64,000 nucleotides of DNA from Trichocoleus sp. FACHB-46 (GTDB lineage: Bacteria; Cyanobacteriota; Cyanobacteriia; FACHB-46): NCBI RefSeq assembly GCF_014695385.1, contig NZ_JACJOD010000007.1, positions 62,001 to 126,000 on the forward strand, written 5' to 3'. Within the stretch, counting starts at the first letter, position 1. Each line of letters begins with the position of its first letter. The position numbers and the translations under genes are program-made. Positions 56,223-64,000 of this stretch are shown in pieces. The notes under the pieces are model-generated. The model was not told the DNA's origin. It saw only the letters and a list, made by a program, of their open reading frames with translations, and ran no database searches.

Positions 56223-57839
56223 GTGACTCAGCCGTGGATGTTGAACAGCTTAGCAGGGTTATGGGGAGGACTCAGTGTTACTGTTCTGCCTGCCTCCTTC
56301 CAGGTTGCTGGAAGCTCGCTGGGTGAAGCGGGCATTGATGCCTATCGGTTGCAAGCTCCCCCCTACAACCTTACGGGCAACAAAGTTGCGATTGGTCAGG
56401 TAGAAATCGGTCGTCCGGGTAAGTTTGGTGTCGATAAGGCCGTTAATCAAAGCTGGGCGATCGCGCTGTTGCGGGTCTTCTTTCGAGATGGCCCTGCTAA
56501 AGGCAACACCCACGTTGATGGTCACGCTCAAAATGTGGCCAGCATCATGGTTAGCGCTGATCCAACCATGCGGGGCGTAGCACCTAAAGCGCGGCTTTAT
56601 GCGTCTGCGGTTGGCTTATTGCAGCGTAACGGCCAACCAGAAGAATGTTTATCAGCCCAGCATGTGGCGCAGCAAAATGGGGGAGACATCCGGGCCATTA
56701 ACTTCAGCTTTGGGGAATCGCTACAACAAGACCCGCGCCCCAGAGCCCGTCTTGATGGCAATGCCCTACTCACCCAATGTCTAGATTGGTCCACTCGCGC
56801 CCATGACGTTTTGTATGTTGTCGCTGGTAATCAGGGGAGAGGAGGCATTTCCATTCCCACGGACAACTTTAATGGCGTAAATGTCGCTTTTACTCGCCGT
56901 TTAACCAGTAATGGGCCTTTTGCGCAGGTAGATGCAGCTAACTTAGGTGATGAGGTTATTTCCCCATCCCAGCGATCGCTTGGTCTGGAGAGCAACGTGG
57001 GTCCGCGTCGCGCTATTAGCTTGGTGGCTCCTGGCAGTAACATCGTGGCGCTGAACCCAGATGGCAAAACCACCAGAGTTACTGGTACCAGTTTTGCGGC
57101 ACCCCACGTCACAGCTAGCGTGGCTTTGTTACAAGAATTTGGCGATGCTGCGATGCGCCGAAAAAGCAATCAGTGGGGGTTGGATGCTCGCCGCCACGAA
57201 GTGATGAAAGCAGTTTTGCTCAACTCAGCAGATAAAGTCCGAGACCGAGGCGACGGTTGGACTTTAGGCATGAGCCGCACCATTTTGGATCGCAATCAGC
57301 AAGACTGGTTCGCTTCAGATGCCTACCGCGATCGCACGATTCCCCTCAACCTGCATATGGGCACGGGACAACTCAACACGTTTCGCGCCTACCAACAATT
57401 TCAACCAGGCCAATGGAACCCAACAACGCCAGTTCCTCCGATTGGTTGGGATTACAGAACTGTAGCGACGCAAGCGAAGAGTTCGTTTCAGGACTATGTG
57501 CTGGAGCAGCCTCTACAACAAGGCAGCTTTGTCTCTGTCACCTTGGCTTGGGCTCGGCGAGTGGAGTTACAAGACCAAAATCGCAATGGTGAGTATGATA
57601 TCAACGAGAGCTTTAGCGATCGCGGCCTGAATAATCTAGATCTGTATTTGATGCGAGCTGAGGATAATGACCCAGCGGATAGCATCTGGGCCTCGGTTAG
57701 TGAAGTTGATAGCGTTGAGCATATTTTTTACGCGATTCCTACGACGGGGCGGTATAAAATCCGGGTTCTGTATCGCCAGCAGATGAATCAAGCAACTCAA
57801 CCCTATGGGCTGGCTTGGTGGACTGTTCCGGCTCGTTAA
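56223..57839 (+). CDS. S8-family (subtilisin-like) peptidase with Glu in place of catalytic Asp
   Basis: A 538-residue protein from GTG 56223 with a GGAGGAGAGG ribosome site. A weak N-terminal hydrophobic stretch may be an export signal. The subtilase fold is clear: GHAQNVASIMVSADP (His about 101), VVAGNQGRGG (oxyanion Asn about 203) and GTSFAAPHVTASVALLQEFG (Ser about 290). In motif 1 the usual D-T-G reads VEIGRPGKF, with Glu about 61 where Asp normally stands. A C-terminal beta region follows, about 390-538. Ser, His and Asn are intact, so activity is plausible but needs testing. Its stop codon overlaps the next gene by 25 bases. Confidence 0.88.
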   Translation: MTQPWMLNSLAGLWGGLSVTVLPASFQVAGSSLGEAGIDAYRLQAPPYNLTGNKVAIGQVEIGRPGKFGVDKAVNQSWAIALLRVFFRDGPAKGNTHVDGHAQNVASIMVSADPTMRGVAPKARLYASAVGLLQRNGQPEECLSAQHVAQQNGGDIRAINFSFGESLQQDPRPRARLDGNALLTQCLDWSTRAHDVLYVVAGNQGRGGISIPTDNFNGVNVAFTRRLTSNGPFAQVDAANLGDEVISPSQRSLGLESNVGPRRAISLVAPGSNIVALNPDGKTTRVTGTSFAAPHVTASVALLQEFGDAAMRRKSNQWGLDARRHEVMKAVLLNSADKVRDRGDGWTLGMSRTILDRNQQDWFASDAYRDRTIPLNLHMGTGQLNTFRAYQQFQPGQWNPTTPVPPIGWDYRTVATQAKSSFQDYVLEQPLQQGSFVSVTLAWARRVELQDQNRNGEYDINESFSDRGLNNLDLYLMRAEDNDPADSIWASVSEVDSVEHIFYAIPTTGRYKIRVLYRQQMNQATQPYGLAWWTVPAR

Positions 57840-58555
57840 ACCAGATTGTGCCTGTGGTTTGGATACTTGTTTGGGCCATTGTTTGGGCAGTTGGGGGCGG
57901 ATTATTAGGCGCGGTAGGGGGTGCCATCTGGGGGCCTGTGAATGCCGCGATCGCGGCTACGATCCTGACTTCAATTGGCAGTGTGACTAGTGCAGCGCTG
58001 TTCTGGGGAGTTTGCTGGCTGCTGCCTGAGGCTATCGTGCCGCTACAAGCGAATCTGCCTCATTTTGAGTCGATTGGCGCGGTGATCGTGGTGATCATGG
58101 GTGGGGCTTTAAGCAATTCCTTATTTAGTGCTCGGCCCCAAATCCCAAATGTGATTTTTTGGAGCGTTTATGGCACTTGCTTAGGGGGCATCGTCGGTAG
58201 CCTCGGAAGTCTGATTAGCCTCCTAGTTACCAGTATTACCCCAGAAGTCCTAATGGCTGCGATCGCCGCAGGTTCAGGTTATGCGGGCTATGGAGCGAGT
58301 CTTGGGGTGATAGGTGGTTTGCTCAATACGCTCTTGGCGTCTCAGCTGAGCTTTTTCTTTCAGCCAACTTTGGGTTCCATGTCGGGGGCTTTGTGGTCAG
58401 GAGCGCTAGGAGCAGTCCTAGGTACTATTGTTGGAGCCATGATTGGGGCGGCGATCGGCTTTATTTTTGTTCCTGGGGTGGCAACGGCGATCGCGCTCTG
58501 TACTGTGATGCTGGTGAGCAGCGGTCTGTGGATATTGAGCTGGAGCTACAAATAA
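57815..58555 (+). CDS. Gly/Ala-rich membrane protein of unknown function
   Basis: Up to 246 residues; no ATG is available, so the start is TTG 57815 or a nearby GTG (57818, 57848 or 57854). Starts before 57840 would overlap the subtilase stop, suggesting coupled translation. About six membrane helices are rich in small residues (VWILVWAIVWAVGGGLLGAV, AIIAAGSGYAGYGA-like stretches, GALGAVLGTIVGAMIGAAIG), the glycine-zipper style of packing. No family motif is recognised. A membrane partner or immunity protein for the adjacent protease is possible but not shown. Confidence 0.6.
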   Translation: MVDCSGSLNQIVPVVWILVWAIVWAVGGGLLGAVGGAIWGPVNAAIAATILTSIGSVTSAALFWGVCWLLPEAIVPLQANLPHFESIGAVIVVIMGGALSNSLFSARPQIPNVIFWSVYGTCLGGIVGSLGSLISLLVTSITPEVLMAAIAAGSGYAGYGASLGVIGGLLNTLLASQLSFFFQPTLGSMSGALWSGALGAVLGTIVGAMIGAAIGFIFVPGVATAIALCTVMLVSSGLWILSWSYK

Positions 58556-58723
58556 AGCCACATAGAATCAGCATGCCTAGCAGCTTCTGGATTACACAGT
58601 TGCCAAACTCAGTGACCAACCGTAATGAGATGTTGCGGAAAAGGTAACTACCCGGTGCTTTTATCCCGACCAGACTAATCTAGGGGAGGAAAGTTTTTCA
58701 TCCCTGAGCCGCAGAGCAGCCTC

Positions 58724-60013
58724 ATGAATTTACGGTCATTGCAACGAGTTGGCACGATTACCGCTGGCACCCTGTTACTGCTTAGCTTGGTCGGTAGCTG
58801 GCAACTGGTGACGCTTAGCGCTGCCCAGGCACGGCCTAATGCTTCTGTGCGGCCTCAGGCTCAGGCAACCACTTCGCAGTCAGAGGCCCTTGATCGTAAA
58901 CTTGTGACTGCCAACACCACCTTTGGCTTCAAGCTATTTGCCCAAGCTCTGAAAGCTGATGCTGGCAAGAATGTATTTATCTCACCCTCCAGTGTTGCGA
59001 TCGCCTTAGCGATGACCTACAACGGAGCCGAGGGAGAGACGCAGCAAGCAATGGCGAAAGCGCTGGAACTGCAAGGGTTAAGCTTAGCGGACGTGAACCG
59101 CAGCAATGCAGCCCTGATCTCAGGATTGCAAAAAGCAGACCCAGCGGTAGAAGTAGCGATCGCCAACTCGTTGTGGACCCAAAAAGGCACGGGATTCCAA
59201 CGAGAATTTTTGCAGCGCAACCAACAGTTCTACAAAGCCCAAATCACGGAACTGGATTTCACCCAGCCTCAGGCAGCTAGCCAGATCAACCGTTGGGTGC
59301 AGCAGAAGACCCGAGGTAAAATCAGCCAGATTGTGGACCAAGTGCAACCGAATTTGGTGCTGTTGCTACTCAATGCGGTCTATTTCAAAGGCAAGTGGAG
59401 CGAAGCCTTCGACGCAGCAGCTACGGTAGAGCGTCCTTTTACGCTGGCGAATGGTACCCGCAAGCAGCACCCCCTGATGACCCAAACCGGGGAATACGAT
59501 TATTACGAAACTAATAAGTTTCAAGCGGTAAGCCTGCCTTATGGAGAAGGGCGCTTGAGCTTGTATCTGTTTTTGCCTAAATCTAAATCTAATCTGCCGT
59601 CCTTCTACCGCGATTTAACCGCCGCTAATTGGGAGCAATGGATGAAGGAGTTCCGAAATCGTCCCGGTTCCGTTCAAATTCCCAAGTTCAAGCTAGAGTA
59701 CGACCTCAATCTCAACAACGCGTTGAAAACGTTGGGCATGGGCATTGCTTTCAATGGCAGCAAGGCAGATTTCTCGGGAATGAGTCAGGCAGATTTGGCG
59801 ATCGATCAGGTGCGACACAAAACCTTTGTGGAAGTCAACGAAGTCGGCACTGAAGCAACAGCAGCAACTTCGGTAGAGATGATCGTCACCTCAACTCAAT
59901 TTCCACCAACGCCGTTCAAGCTAGTGGCCGATCGCCCCTTCTTTTACGCAATCCGAGACAATCAAACAGGTAGCTTGCTGTTCATGGGTTCGATGGTAAA
60001 TCCTCAGACCTAG
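58724..60013 (+). CDS. secreted serpin (serine protease inhibitor family)
   Basis: A 429-residue serpin with an N-terminal signal peptide (hydrophobic ITAGTLLLLSLVGSWQLVT, with a cut near AQA-RP). NVFISPSSVAIALAMTYNGA is the family's NxxxSPxSi motif, and LLLLNAVYFKGKWSEAFDA the central strand. The reactive loop begins VNEVGTEATAATSVEM, the short-side-chain hinge of inhibitory serpins. Counting 17 residues from Glu about 373 puts P1 near Thr 389. DRPFFYAIRDNQTGSLLFMG is the C-terminal signature. It is likely an inhibitor of serine or cysteine proteases in the periplasm or outside. It lies close to a subtilase gene on the same strand. Confidence 0.95.
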   Translation: MNLRSLQRVGTITAGTLLLLSLVGSWQLVTLSAAQARPNASVRPQAQATTSQSEALDRKLVTANTTFGFKLFAQALKADAGKNVFISPSSVAIALAMTYNGAEGETQQAMAKALELQGLSLADVNRSNAALISGLQKADPAVEVAIANSLWTQKGTGFQREFLQRNQQFYKAQITELDFTQPQAASQINRWVQQKTRGKISQIVDQVQPNLVLLLLNAVYFKGKWSEAFDAAATVERPFTLANGTRKQHPLMTQTGEYDYYETNKFQAVSLPYGEGRLSLYLFLPKSKSNLPSFYRDLTAANWEQWMKEFRNRPGSVQIPKFKLEYDLNLNNALKTLGMGIAFNGSKADFSGMSQADLAIDQVRHKTFVEVNEVGTEATAATSVEMIVTSTQFPPTPFKLVADRPFFYAIRDNQTGSLLFMGSMVNPQT

Positions 60014-60032
60014 GCTCGAATTGGGTGGAGCG

Positions 60033-61289
60033 CTAAGCTTCTGGTACCTCTTTGAGCGTGGGGTCTTCTGGCGGGTGCATGGGTGCGGTTTCCACAATCG
60101 TACGTGGAGCAGCGAGACTGGGCCCTTCCGTCACAAAATTGTGACTTGCGGCTTGGCCGAGGTTGGGCGATCGCAAGGCCATTAAAGCAGTCTTGATCAC
60201 GACTGCTGTGGGCACCGCCACAATTACACCGAGCAATCCACCGACCCGTGCCCCTGCCAAAATAGAGATTAGGACCCAGACTGGGTTTAGGCCTGTCATA
60301 CTGCCCAAGATTCGGGGGGCAATCAAGTTTTCCAGAATCTGCTGGACGATGACCGAGGCAATCAAGACTCGCAGCCCTAGCCACACGTTTTGCAAAGTTA
60401 CCAGTAGCGTCACGAGGGCAATGCCGACGGTACCGCCAAAGGGCACCAAGGCCATCAAACCAATGGTCAAGCCAAACAACAAGCCAAAAGGCACCTTCAA
60501 CCACAAAAATGTGGGAATCAAGGCGGAGGCCATGCAGGTGGCAAGAATCAACTGCCCAATGAAAAAGTTCTGAAAACTCAGTCGCAACGTCTGGGTGAAA
60601 GGCTGACGCACGGGAGCGGGTAGCCACTCGACTACGCTGAACCAGAGGCGATCGCTGTGTTGCAGCAAGTAAAACGACAGCACAATGGTCAATAGACCAT
60701 CTAGCAAACTTGTAACTGTAATTACCGCCAAGTTGAGTGCTTGCCCTGCAATTCCTTGTAATTGTCCCTTCAAGCGATCGTTGATTTGCACTACCAAGGC
60801 ATCAAAATTAACGGGCAAATTCAACGCTTCCGCCCGCTCATTCAACATCAGCAATTGCCGCCGCCCAGAGTCAATCCAGTCGGGCAAGCGACTGACTAAT
60901 TGTTGAGCTTGGCTGAACACCAAAGGCACCAGCGTCACGCCCAAGGCCAACAACACCGACAAAGCTAACAGAAACACCAAAATTGCTGCTTGCTGCCGTT
61001 GTGCGCCATGCCGCTCCAACCAACTGACTGGGTAGTTGAGCAGAAAGGCGATCAAAGACGCGCCAATCAAAATCACAATCAGGGAGTGGAAGTACTCGAA
61101 CATCAACGCCAGTGCCCAAGCATTCAGCACGAGGAGGGGTGCTGCCAGCGCGATCGCCAAAAAGCGCGGAAACGGCTTGAGAGATTGCCACCAATTCAAC
61201 AGCCGCCGAGCTTGCGTAGGCCGCTGGACAGGGGGTTCAGATTGAGTTTTTAGTTGCAACCGATCATCAGCCACGGAGGTCAAGCCCAA
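60033..61289 (-). CDS. AI-2E family transporter (TqsA/PerM-type)
   Basis: Up to 418 residues; the start (TTG 61289 or a codon shortly after) is uncertain because no ribosome site is clear. About eight membrane helices: FLAIALAAPLLVLNAWALAL, SLIVILIGASLIAFLLNYPV, AILVFLLALSVLLALGVTLV, then a soluble central loop (LVSRLPDWIDSGRRQLLMLN), and FGLLFGLTIGLMALVPFGGT with IVQQILENLIAPRILGSMTG typical of the family. Members export small molecules or act as ion antiporters. The AI-2 name is historical and no lux gene is here. Convergent with the serpin gene. Confidence 0.9.
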   Translation of the reverse strand: MGLTSVADDRLQLKTQSEPPVQRPTQARRLLNWWQSLKPFPRFLAIALAAPLLVLNAWALALMFEYFHSLIVILIGASLIAFLLNYPVSWLERHGAQRQQAAILVFLLALSVLLALGVTLVPLVFSQAQQLVSRLPDWIDSGRRQLLMLNERAEALNLPVNFDALVVQINDRLKGQLQGIAGQALNLAVITVTSLLDGLLTIVLSFYLLQHSDRLWFSVVEWLPAPVRQPFTQTLRLSFQNFFIGQLILATCMASALIPTFLWLKVPFGLLFGLTIGLMALVPFGGTVGIALVTLLVTLQNVWLGLRVLIASVIVQQILENLIAPRILGSMTGLNPVWVLISILAGARVGGLLGVIVAVPTAVVIKTALMALRSPNLGQAASHNFVTEGPSLAAPRTIVETAPMHPPEDPTLKEVPEA

Positions 61290-61440
61290 TCTAGTAAATA
61301 AACTCTAGTAAGAGTATTACCAAGGATGAATATTCTTCGCTAGACAGAGCAAGCCTGGTTCGGCCTAGCTCTACATTCAATGTAAGAGAATCTGCTCAGA
61401 AAAAAAGCTATCCCAGGTTTGAGAGGCGAAGGATTTAGGC

Positions 61441-62118
61441 ATGTGTGGACGATTTACTCAGAGCCAATCCGCAGCAACCATTGCTGCCACATTTCACTTA
61501 GCGGCAGTACCTGATCTCGCACCCCGGTACAATATTGCGCCGACGCAGCCGATCATGGCAATTCTCGCGACCGCAGAACCCGCAGAACCGCCCGAGCGAC
61601 AGTTGCGACAGTTGCGCTGGGGACTGATTCCCAGTTGGGCTAAAGATATGAGTATGGGATCTCGGTTGATTAATGCTCGCTCGGAAACAGTGGCGGAGAA
61701 GCCTGCTTTTAGATCAGCATTTCGGCAAAGACGTTGCCTGATTGTGGCAGATGGTTTTTATGAGTGGCAGCGCTTAGAGAAGAAAAAGCAACCCTTCTAC
61801 TTCCGGCTGCAAGATCAGCAACCGTTTGCCTTCGCAGGGCTGTGGGAGCATTGGCAAACCCCAGAGGGCGATCGCCTTGATTCCTGCACCATTCTCACTA
61901 CTCAAGCCAATGCGTTACTCAGCTCAATTCACGATCGCATGCCAGTGATTTTGCCTCCGGAAAGCCATGACTTGTGGCTTGATCCCACTGTGCGCGAGCC
62001 TGAGCAGTTGCAACCCTGGCTCCAGCCTTATGCAGCCGAGGCTATGACTGCTTACCCGGTTAGCACCAAAGTCAACAGTCCTGCCTATGACCATGCTGAA
62101 TGTATCAACAGTCTTTAA
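61441..62118 (+). CDS. SRAP-family protein (YedK/HMCES-like)
   Basis: A 225-residue SRAP protein. MCGRFTQSQS places the catalytic Cys2 after the initiator Met, which must be removed for it to cross-link abasic sites in single-stranded DNA. YNIAPTQPIMAI, the LINARSETVAEKPAFRSAFR block (conserved Asn and Arg), CLIVADGFYEWQR (Glu) and IHDRMPVILP (His) complete the active site. It protects abasic sites, a replication-repair role that fits the other repair genes here. The final 14 bases overlap the 3' end of the convergent hybrid kinase gene. Confidence 0.96.
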   Translation: MCGRFTQSQSAATIAATFHLAAVPDLAPRYNIAPTQPIMAILATAEPAEPPERQLRQLRWGLIPSWAKDMSMGSRLINARSETVAEKPAFRSAFRQRRCLIVADGFYEWQRLEKKKQPFYFRLQDQQPFAFAGLWEHWQTPEGDRLDSCTILTTQANALLSSIHDRMPVILPPESHDLWLDPTVREPEQLQPWLQPYAAEAMTAYPVSTKVNSPAYDHAECINSL

Positions 62119-64000
62119 CTTGCTGGAGCACCGTTCTCACCTTTCTGTATTCCAGGTCTAAGCGGGGCAGCAAAACCACGGCTTCTTCCAGCGTTGCCTG
62201 ACACGCGATCGCTTCCAGTTCTTGGCAAAGCTCAGCTAGTGGCAAAGCCCCGACCATCACACTCAAAGATTTCCAGGTTTGGGCGGCTTGATGTAAAGCG
62301 GCTGGATCGTGATTCGTCACCGCTAGGGCGATCGCCTGCATCAAATCAGCGGCTTCCTCTAGATAACTGTCAATTGCCTGGTAGAAGCTACTGGCAGCTA
62401 GGTCTTCGCCCTGTTGCAAAGACTGCAATATTTCCAAATCAATTACAGTCTCTAGCGCCCCAAAGGCAAAAGTACTAGCTTTTTGGGCTGTTATAGCCTG
62501 ACCCTCTCGCAGCACCCGCATTAATTCTTCGACTCGAATCGGCTTGCTGATATAGTCATCCATCCCTGCTTGCAGACAAACTTCTCGGTCTCCTTGCATG
62601 GCGTTGGCAGTCATGGCAACAATGCGAGGCCGCTCAGTCACCGACCAAGCCTGACAAATCTGTTTTGTTGCCGTCAAGCCATCCATTTCGGGCATCTGCA
62701 TGTCCATCAGAATCAGGTCATAACGCTGGCGGCGCAGAGCAACTAATACTTCCAAGCCATTACCTGCCACATCAGCGCGGTAGCCCATCCGTTGCAGCAA
62801 ATGCAAGGCTACTTTTTGGTTGACTACATTGTCTTCAGCTAGCAGGATTCGTAAAGGATGTTGCGCCGCCAGCCAAGGAATCTCAGCTTTGACTTCCGAA
62901 GCCCGCAGGCTAGCAGATGAAGCAGAGCCTGCATCTGGTCCCCAAACTTGCATCAGGAGTTCGTAGAAGTGCGATTGCTTAATCGGTTTACTCAGGATTG
63001 CAGCAATCTTAATCGAGCTTAGCTCGGTCTGGGCTTTGGAATTGCCTACAGAGCTCAGCAGGGCGAGGGGGACGGTTTGACCTTGCGGCTGTTGGCGAAT
63101 CGCTGTCGCCAAGCTCAAGCCATCAAAGCCTGGAACCTGCGGGTCCAGCATCACCAAATCGAAGGCGGGAGTTTGCGTAATTTGCTCCAAGGCTGCCTGG
63201 CTAGAACCGACGGCTTCAGCCGTGACGCCCCACATCTGAGCTTGTTGAACCAAGATTTGGCGAATTGTCACATTGCCTTCCACGATCAGCAGTCGTTTTC
63301 CAGCAAACTGGGGCGATCGCATTGATAGCTCGCTCTCTACAGCATCAGGTGTCGCCTCAACCACAATGGAGAAATAGAAAGTAGAGCCTACCCCGACTTC
63401 ACTCTCCACCCAAATGCGGCCTCCCATCAATTCGCTTAAGCGCTGACTAATGGCCAACCCTAACCCAGTACCGCCATACTGACGGCTAGTGGAAGCGTCA
63501 ATTTGACTAAAGGGATGAAACAGACGGTAAAGGCGATCGCTAGGAATGCCAATTCCGGTATCTTTCACCGCCACACGAATCGAATATTTCGCTGCCCCAG
63601 AACTGGCAGAAGCGTGGGTTGCCCCTAACTTGCGAGCTGCGACGGTAACCACCACCTCTCCGGCTGCCGTAAACTTAATCGCATTGCCGAGCAGATTAAC
63701 TAAGATTTGTCGGAGCCTAGTGACGTCACTCACGATTGAAGTAGGAACTTGTGTCTCCAGGATATAAGCCACTTGCAACCCTTTTTCTGCCGCCTTGGGT
63801 GCTAGTAAGTCCAGCACTCCCTCAATACAAGTACAGAGATTAAAGGGCTGTTGCTCTAGCTCCAACTTGCCAGATTCAATCTTAGAGAAATCTAAGATGT
63901 CATTGATGATGGTTAAGAGCGTTTCTCCACTACTACGAATGGTTTCAGTAAAATCTCGCTGTTGAATAGTCAGCCCTGTATCGAGCAAGAGGCCTGCCAG
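62105..64000 (-). CDS. hybrid sensor histidine kinase, C-terminal part (runs off the window)
   Basis: About 630 residues are visible; the N-terminus lies beyond base 64000. Order seen: end of HisKA (FTETIRSSGETLLTIINDIL DFSKIESGKL), HATPase_c with LVNLLGNAIKFTAAGEVVV (N box), VKDTGIGIPSDRL (G1) and YGGTGLGLAISQRLSELMGG, then receiver 1, receiver 2 and an Hpt-like end. Receiver 1 has VEGN in place of the usual acidic pair but keeps VMLDPQVPGFDG. Receiver 2 is standard (LLAEDNVVNQ, LMDMQMPEMDGL). The Hpt region reads AAQTWKSLS where AAHTLKGSS is expected, so the phospho-accepting His is Gln (codon at 62279-62281). Domain order is otherwise like BarA/ArcB-type kinases. Confidence 0.93.
   Translation of the reverse strand: MAGLLLDTGLTIQQRDFTETIRSSGETLLTIINDILDFSKIESGKLELEQQPFNLCTCIEGVLDLLAPKAAEKGLQVAYILETQVPTSIVSDVTRLRQILVNLLGNAIKFTAAGEVVVTVAARKLGATHASASSGAAKYSIRVAVKDTGIGIPSDRLYRLFHPFSQIDASTSRQYGGTGLGLAISQRLSELMGGRIWVESEVGVGSTFYFSIVVEATPDAVESELSMRSPQFAGKRLLIVEGNVTIRQILVQQAQMWGVTAEAVGSSQAALEQITQTPAFDLVMLDPQVPGFDGLSLATAIRQQPQGQTVPLALLSSVGNSKAQTELSSIKIAAILSKPIKQSHFYELLMQVWGPDAGSASSASLRASEVKAEIPWLAAQHPLRILLAEDNVVNQKVALHLLQRMGYRADVAGNGLEVLVALRRQRYDLILMDMQMPEMDGLTATKQICQAWSVTERPRIVAMTANAMQGDREVCLQAGMDDYISKPIRVEELMRVLREGQAITAQKASTFAFGALETVIDLEILQSLQQGEDLAASSFYQAIDSYLEEAADLMQAIALAVTNHDPAALHQAAQTWKSLSVMVGALPLAELCQELEAIACQATLEEAVVLLPRLDLEYRKVRTVLQQVKDC

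Noticed and set aside
60010-60627. 205-codon leftward frame within the AI-2E transporter region
   Set aside because: It is another frame of the transporter gene on the same strand; its Arg/Cys/His-rich sequence has no family features.
61300-61330. LexA-like site upstream of the SRAP gene
   Set aside because: ACTCT-AGTA-AGAGT is a short palindrome, but it lacks the GTAC halves of the cyanobacterial LexA core.
1-64000. CRISPR arrays, insertion sequences, prophage or integrase genes
   Set aside because: No regularly spaced direct repeats of CRISPR size, no transposase or integrase motif and no phage structural gene were seen on reading the window.

Overview
This window looks like a chromosomal segment of a filamentous (or at least motile, type IV pilus-using) cyanobacterium. 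The reasons are the very frequent HIP1 octamer GCGATCGC, in genes and spacers alike; cyanobacterial gene types (LabA-like NYN protein, HpsE-type glycosyltransferases, CHASE2-Ser/Thr kinase, FecR-like and CsbD-like proteins); and weak Shine-Dalgarno signals at many genes. I saw no transposase, integrase, phage gene, CRISPR array or rRNA. The one RNA gene I can support is a tRNA-Gln(UUG) with its own promoter.

Layout. 1-17.7 kb is signal transduction. A leftward group (two CheY-like regulators, CheW, and the start of a TPR protein cut by the window edge) faces a rightward series: a 1602-residue GAF/PAS histidine kinase, CheR-TPR, double CheW, CHASE3-type chemoreceptor, CheA-REC, CheB and a REC-Hpt protein. 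A lone leftward response regulator, closely similar to the one at 1.5-1.9 kb, closes the block. 18-23.3 kb is a DNA-repair neighbourhood: HAD-like protein, NurA-domain protein, xseB-xseA and recA. xseA and recA are divergent and share a LexA-like palindrome. 23.3-28.7 kb holds housekeeping genes (murG, an SDR, leuA, a LabA-like gene).

29.4-35.5 kb is a possible envelope-sensing locus: a CHASE2-Ser/Thr kinase, a secreted proline-rich FecR-domain protein and a predicted outer-membrane barrel carrying three DPELG-type motifs. 35.5-44.1 kb has a sulfurtransferase, small membrane proteins, a GDSL hydrolase, prfC, a TPR/M48-like protein that has lost zinc ligands, and an RRM RNA-binding protein behind a structured leader. 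44.1-50.2 kb has an HDAC-family deacetylase, an orphan RnfD/NqrB-like protein next to a DUF2330 protein, and two tandem HpsE-like glycosyltransferases. 50.9-55.1 kb has uvrB and three small stress-type genes. 55.4-64 kb has rpe, a subtilase with Glu at the usual Asp position, a membrane protein, a secreted serpin, an AI-2E transporter, an SRAP protein and a hybrid kinase cut by the window edge, whose C-terminal Hpt domain lacks its phospho-accepting His.

Themes: chemosensory control of motility, probably with surface polysaccharide (HpsE-like genes); SOS-linked repair (recA, xseAB, NurA, uvrB, SRAP); and envelope protease control (subtilase beside a serpin). Several proteins keep a family fold but lack a key residue (M48-like, Hpt, S8, RnfD-like). 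These are the least routine observations here.
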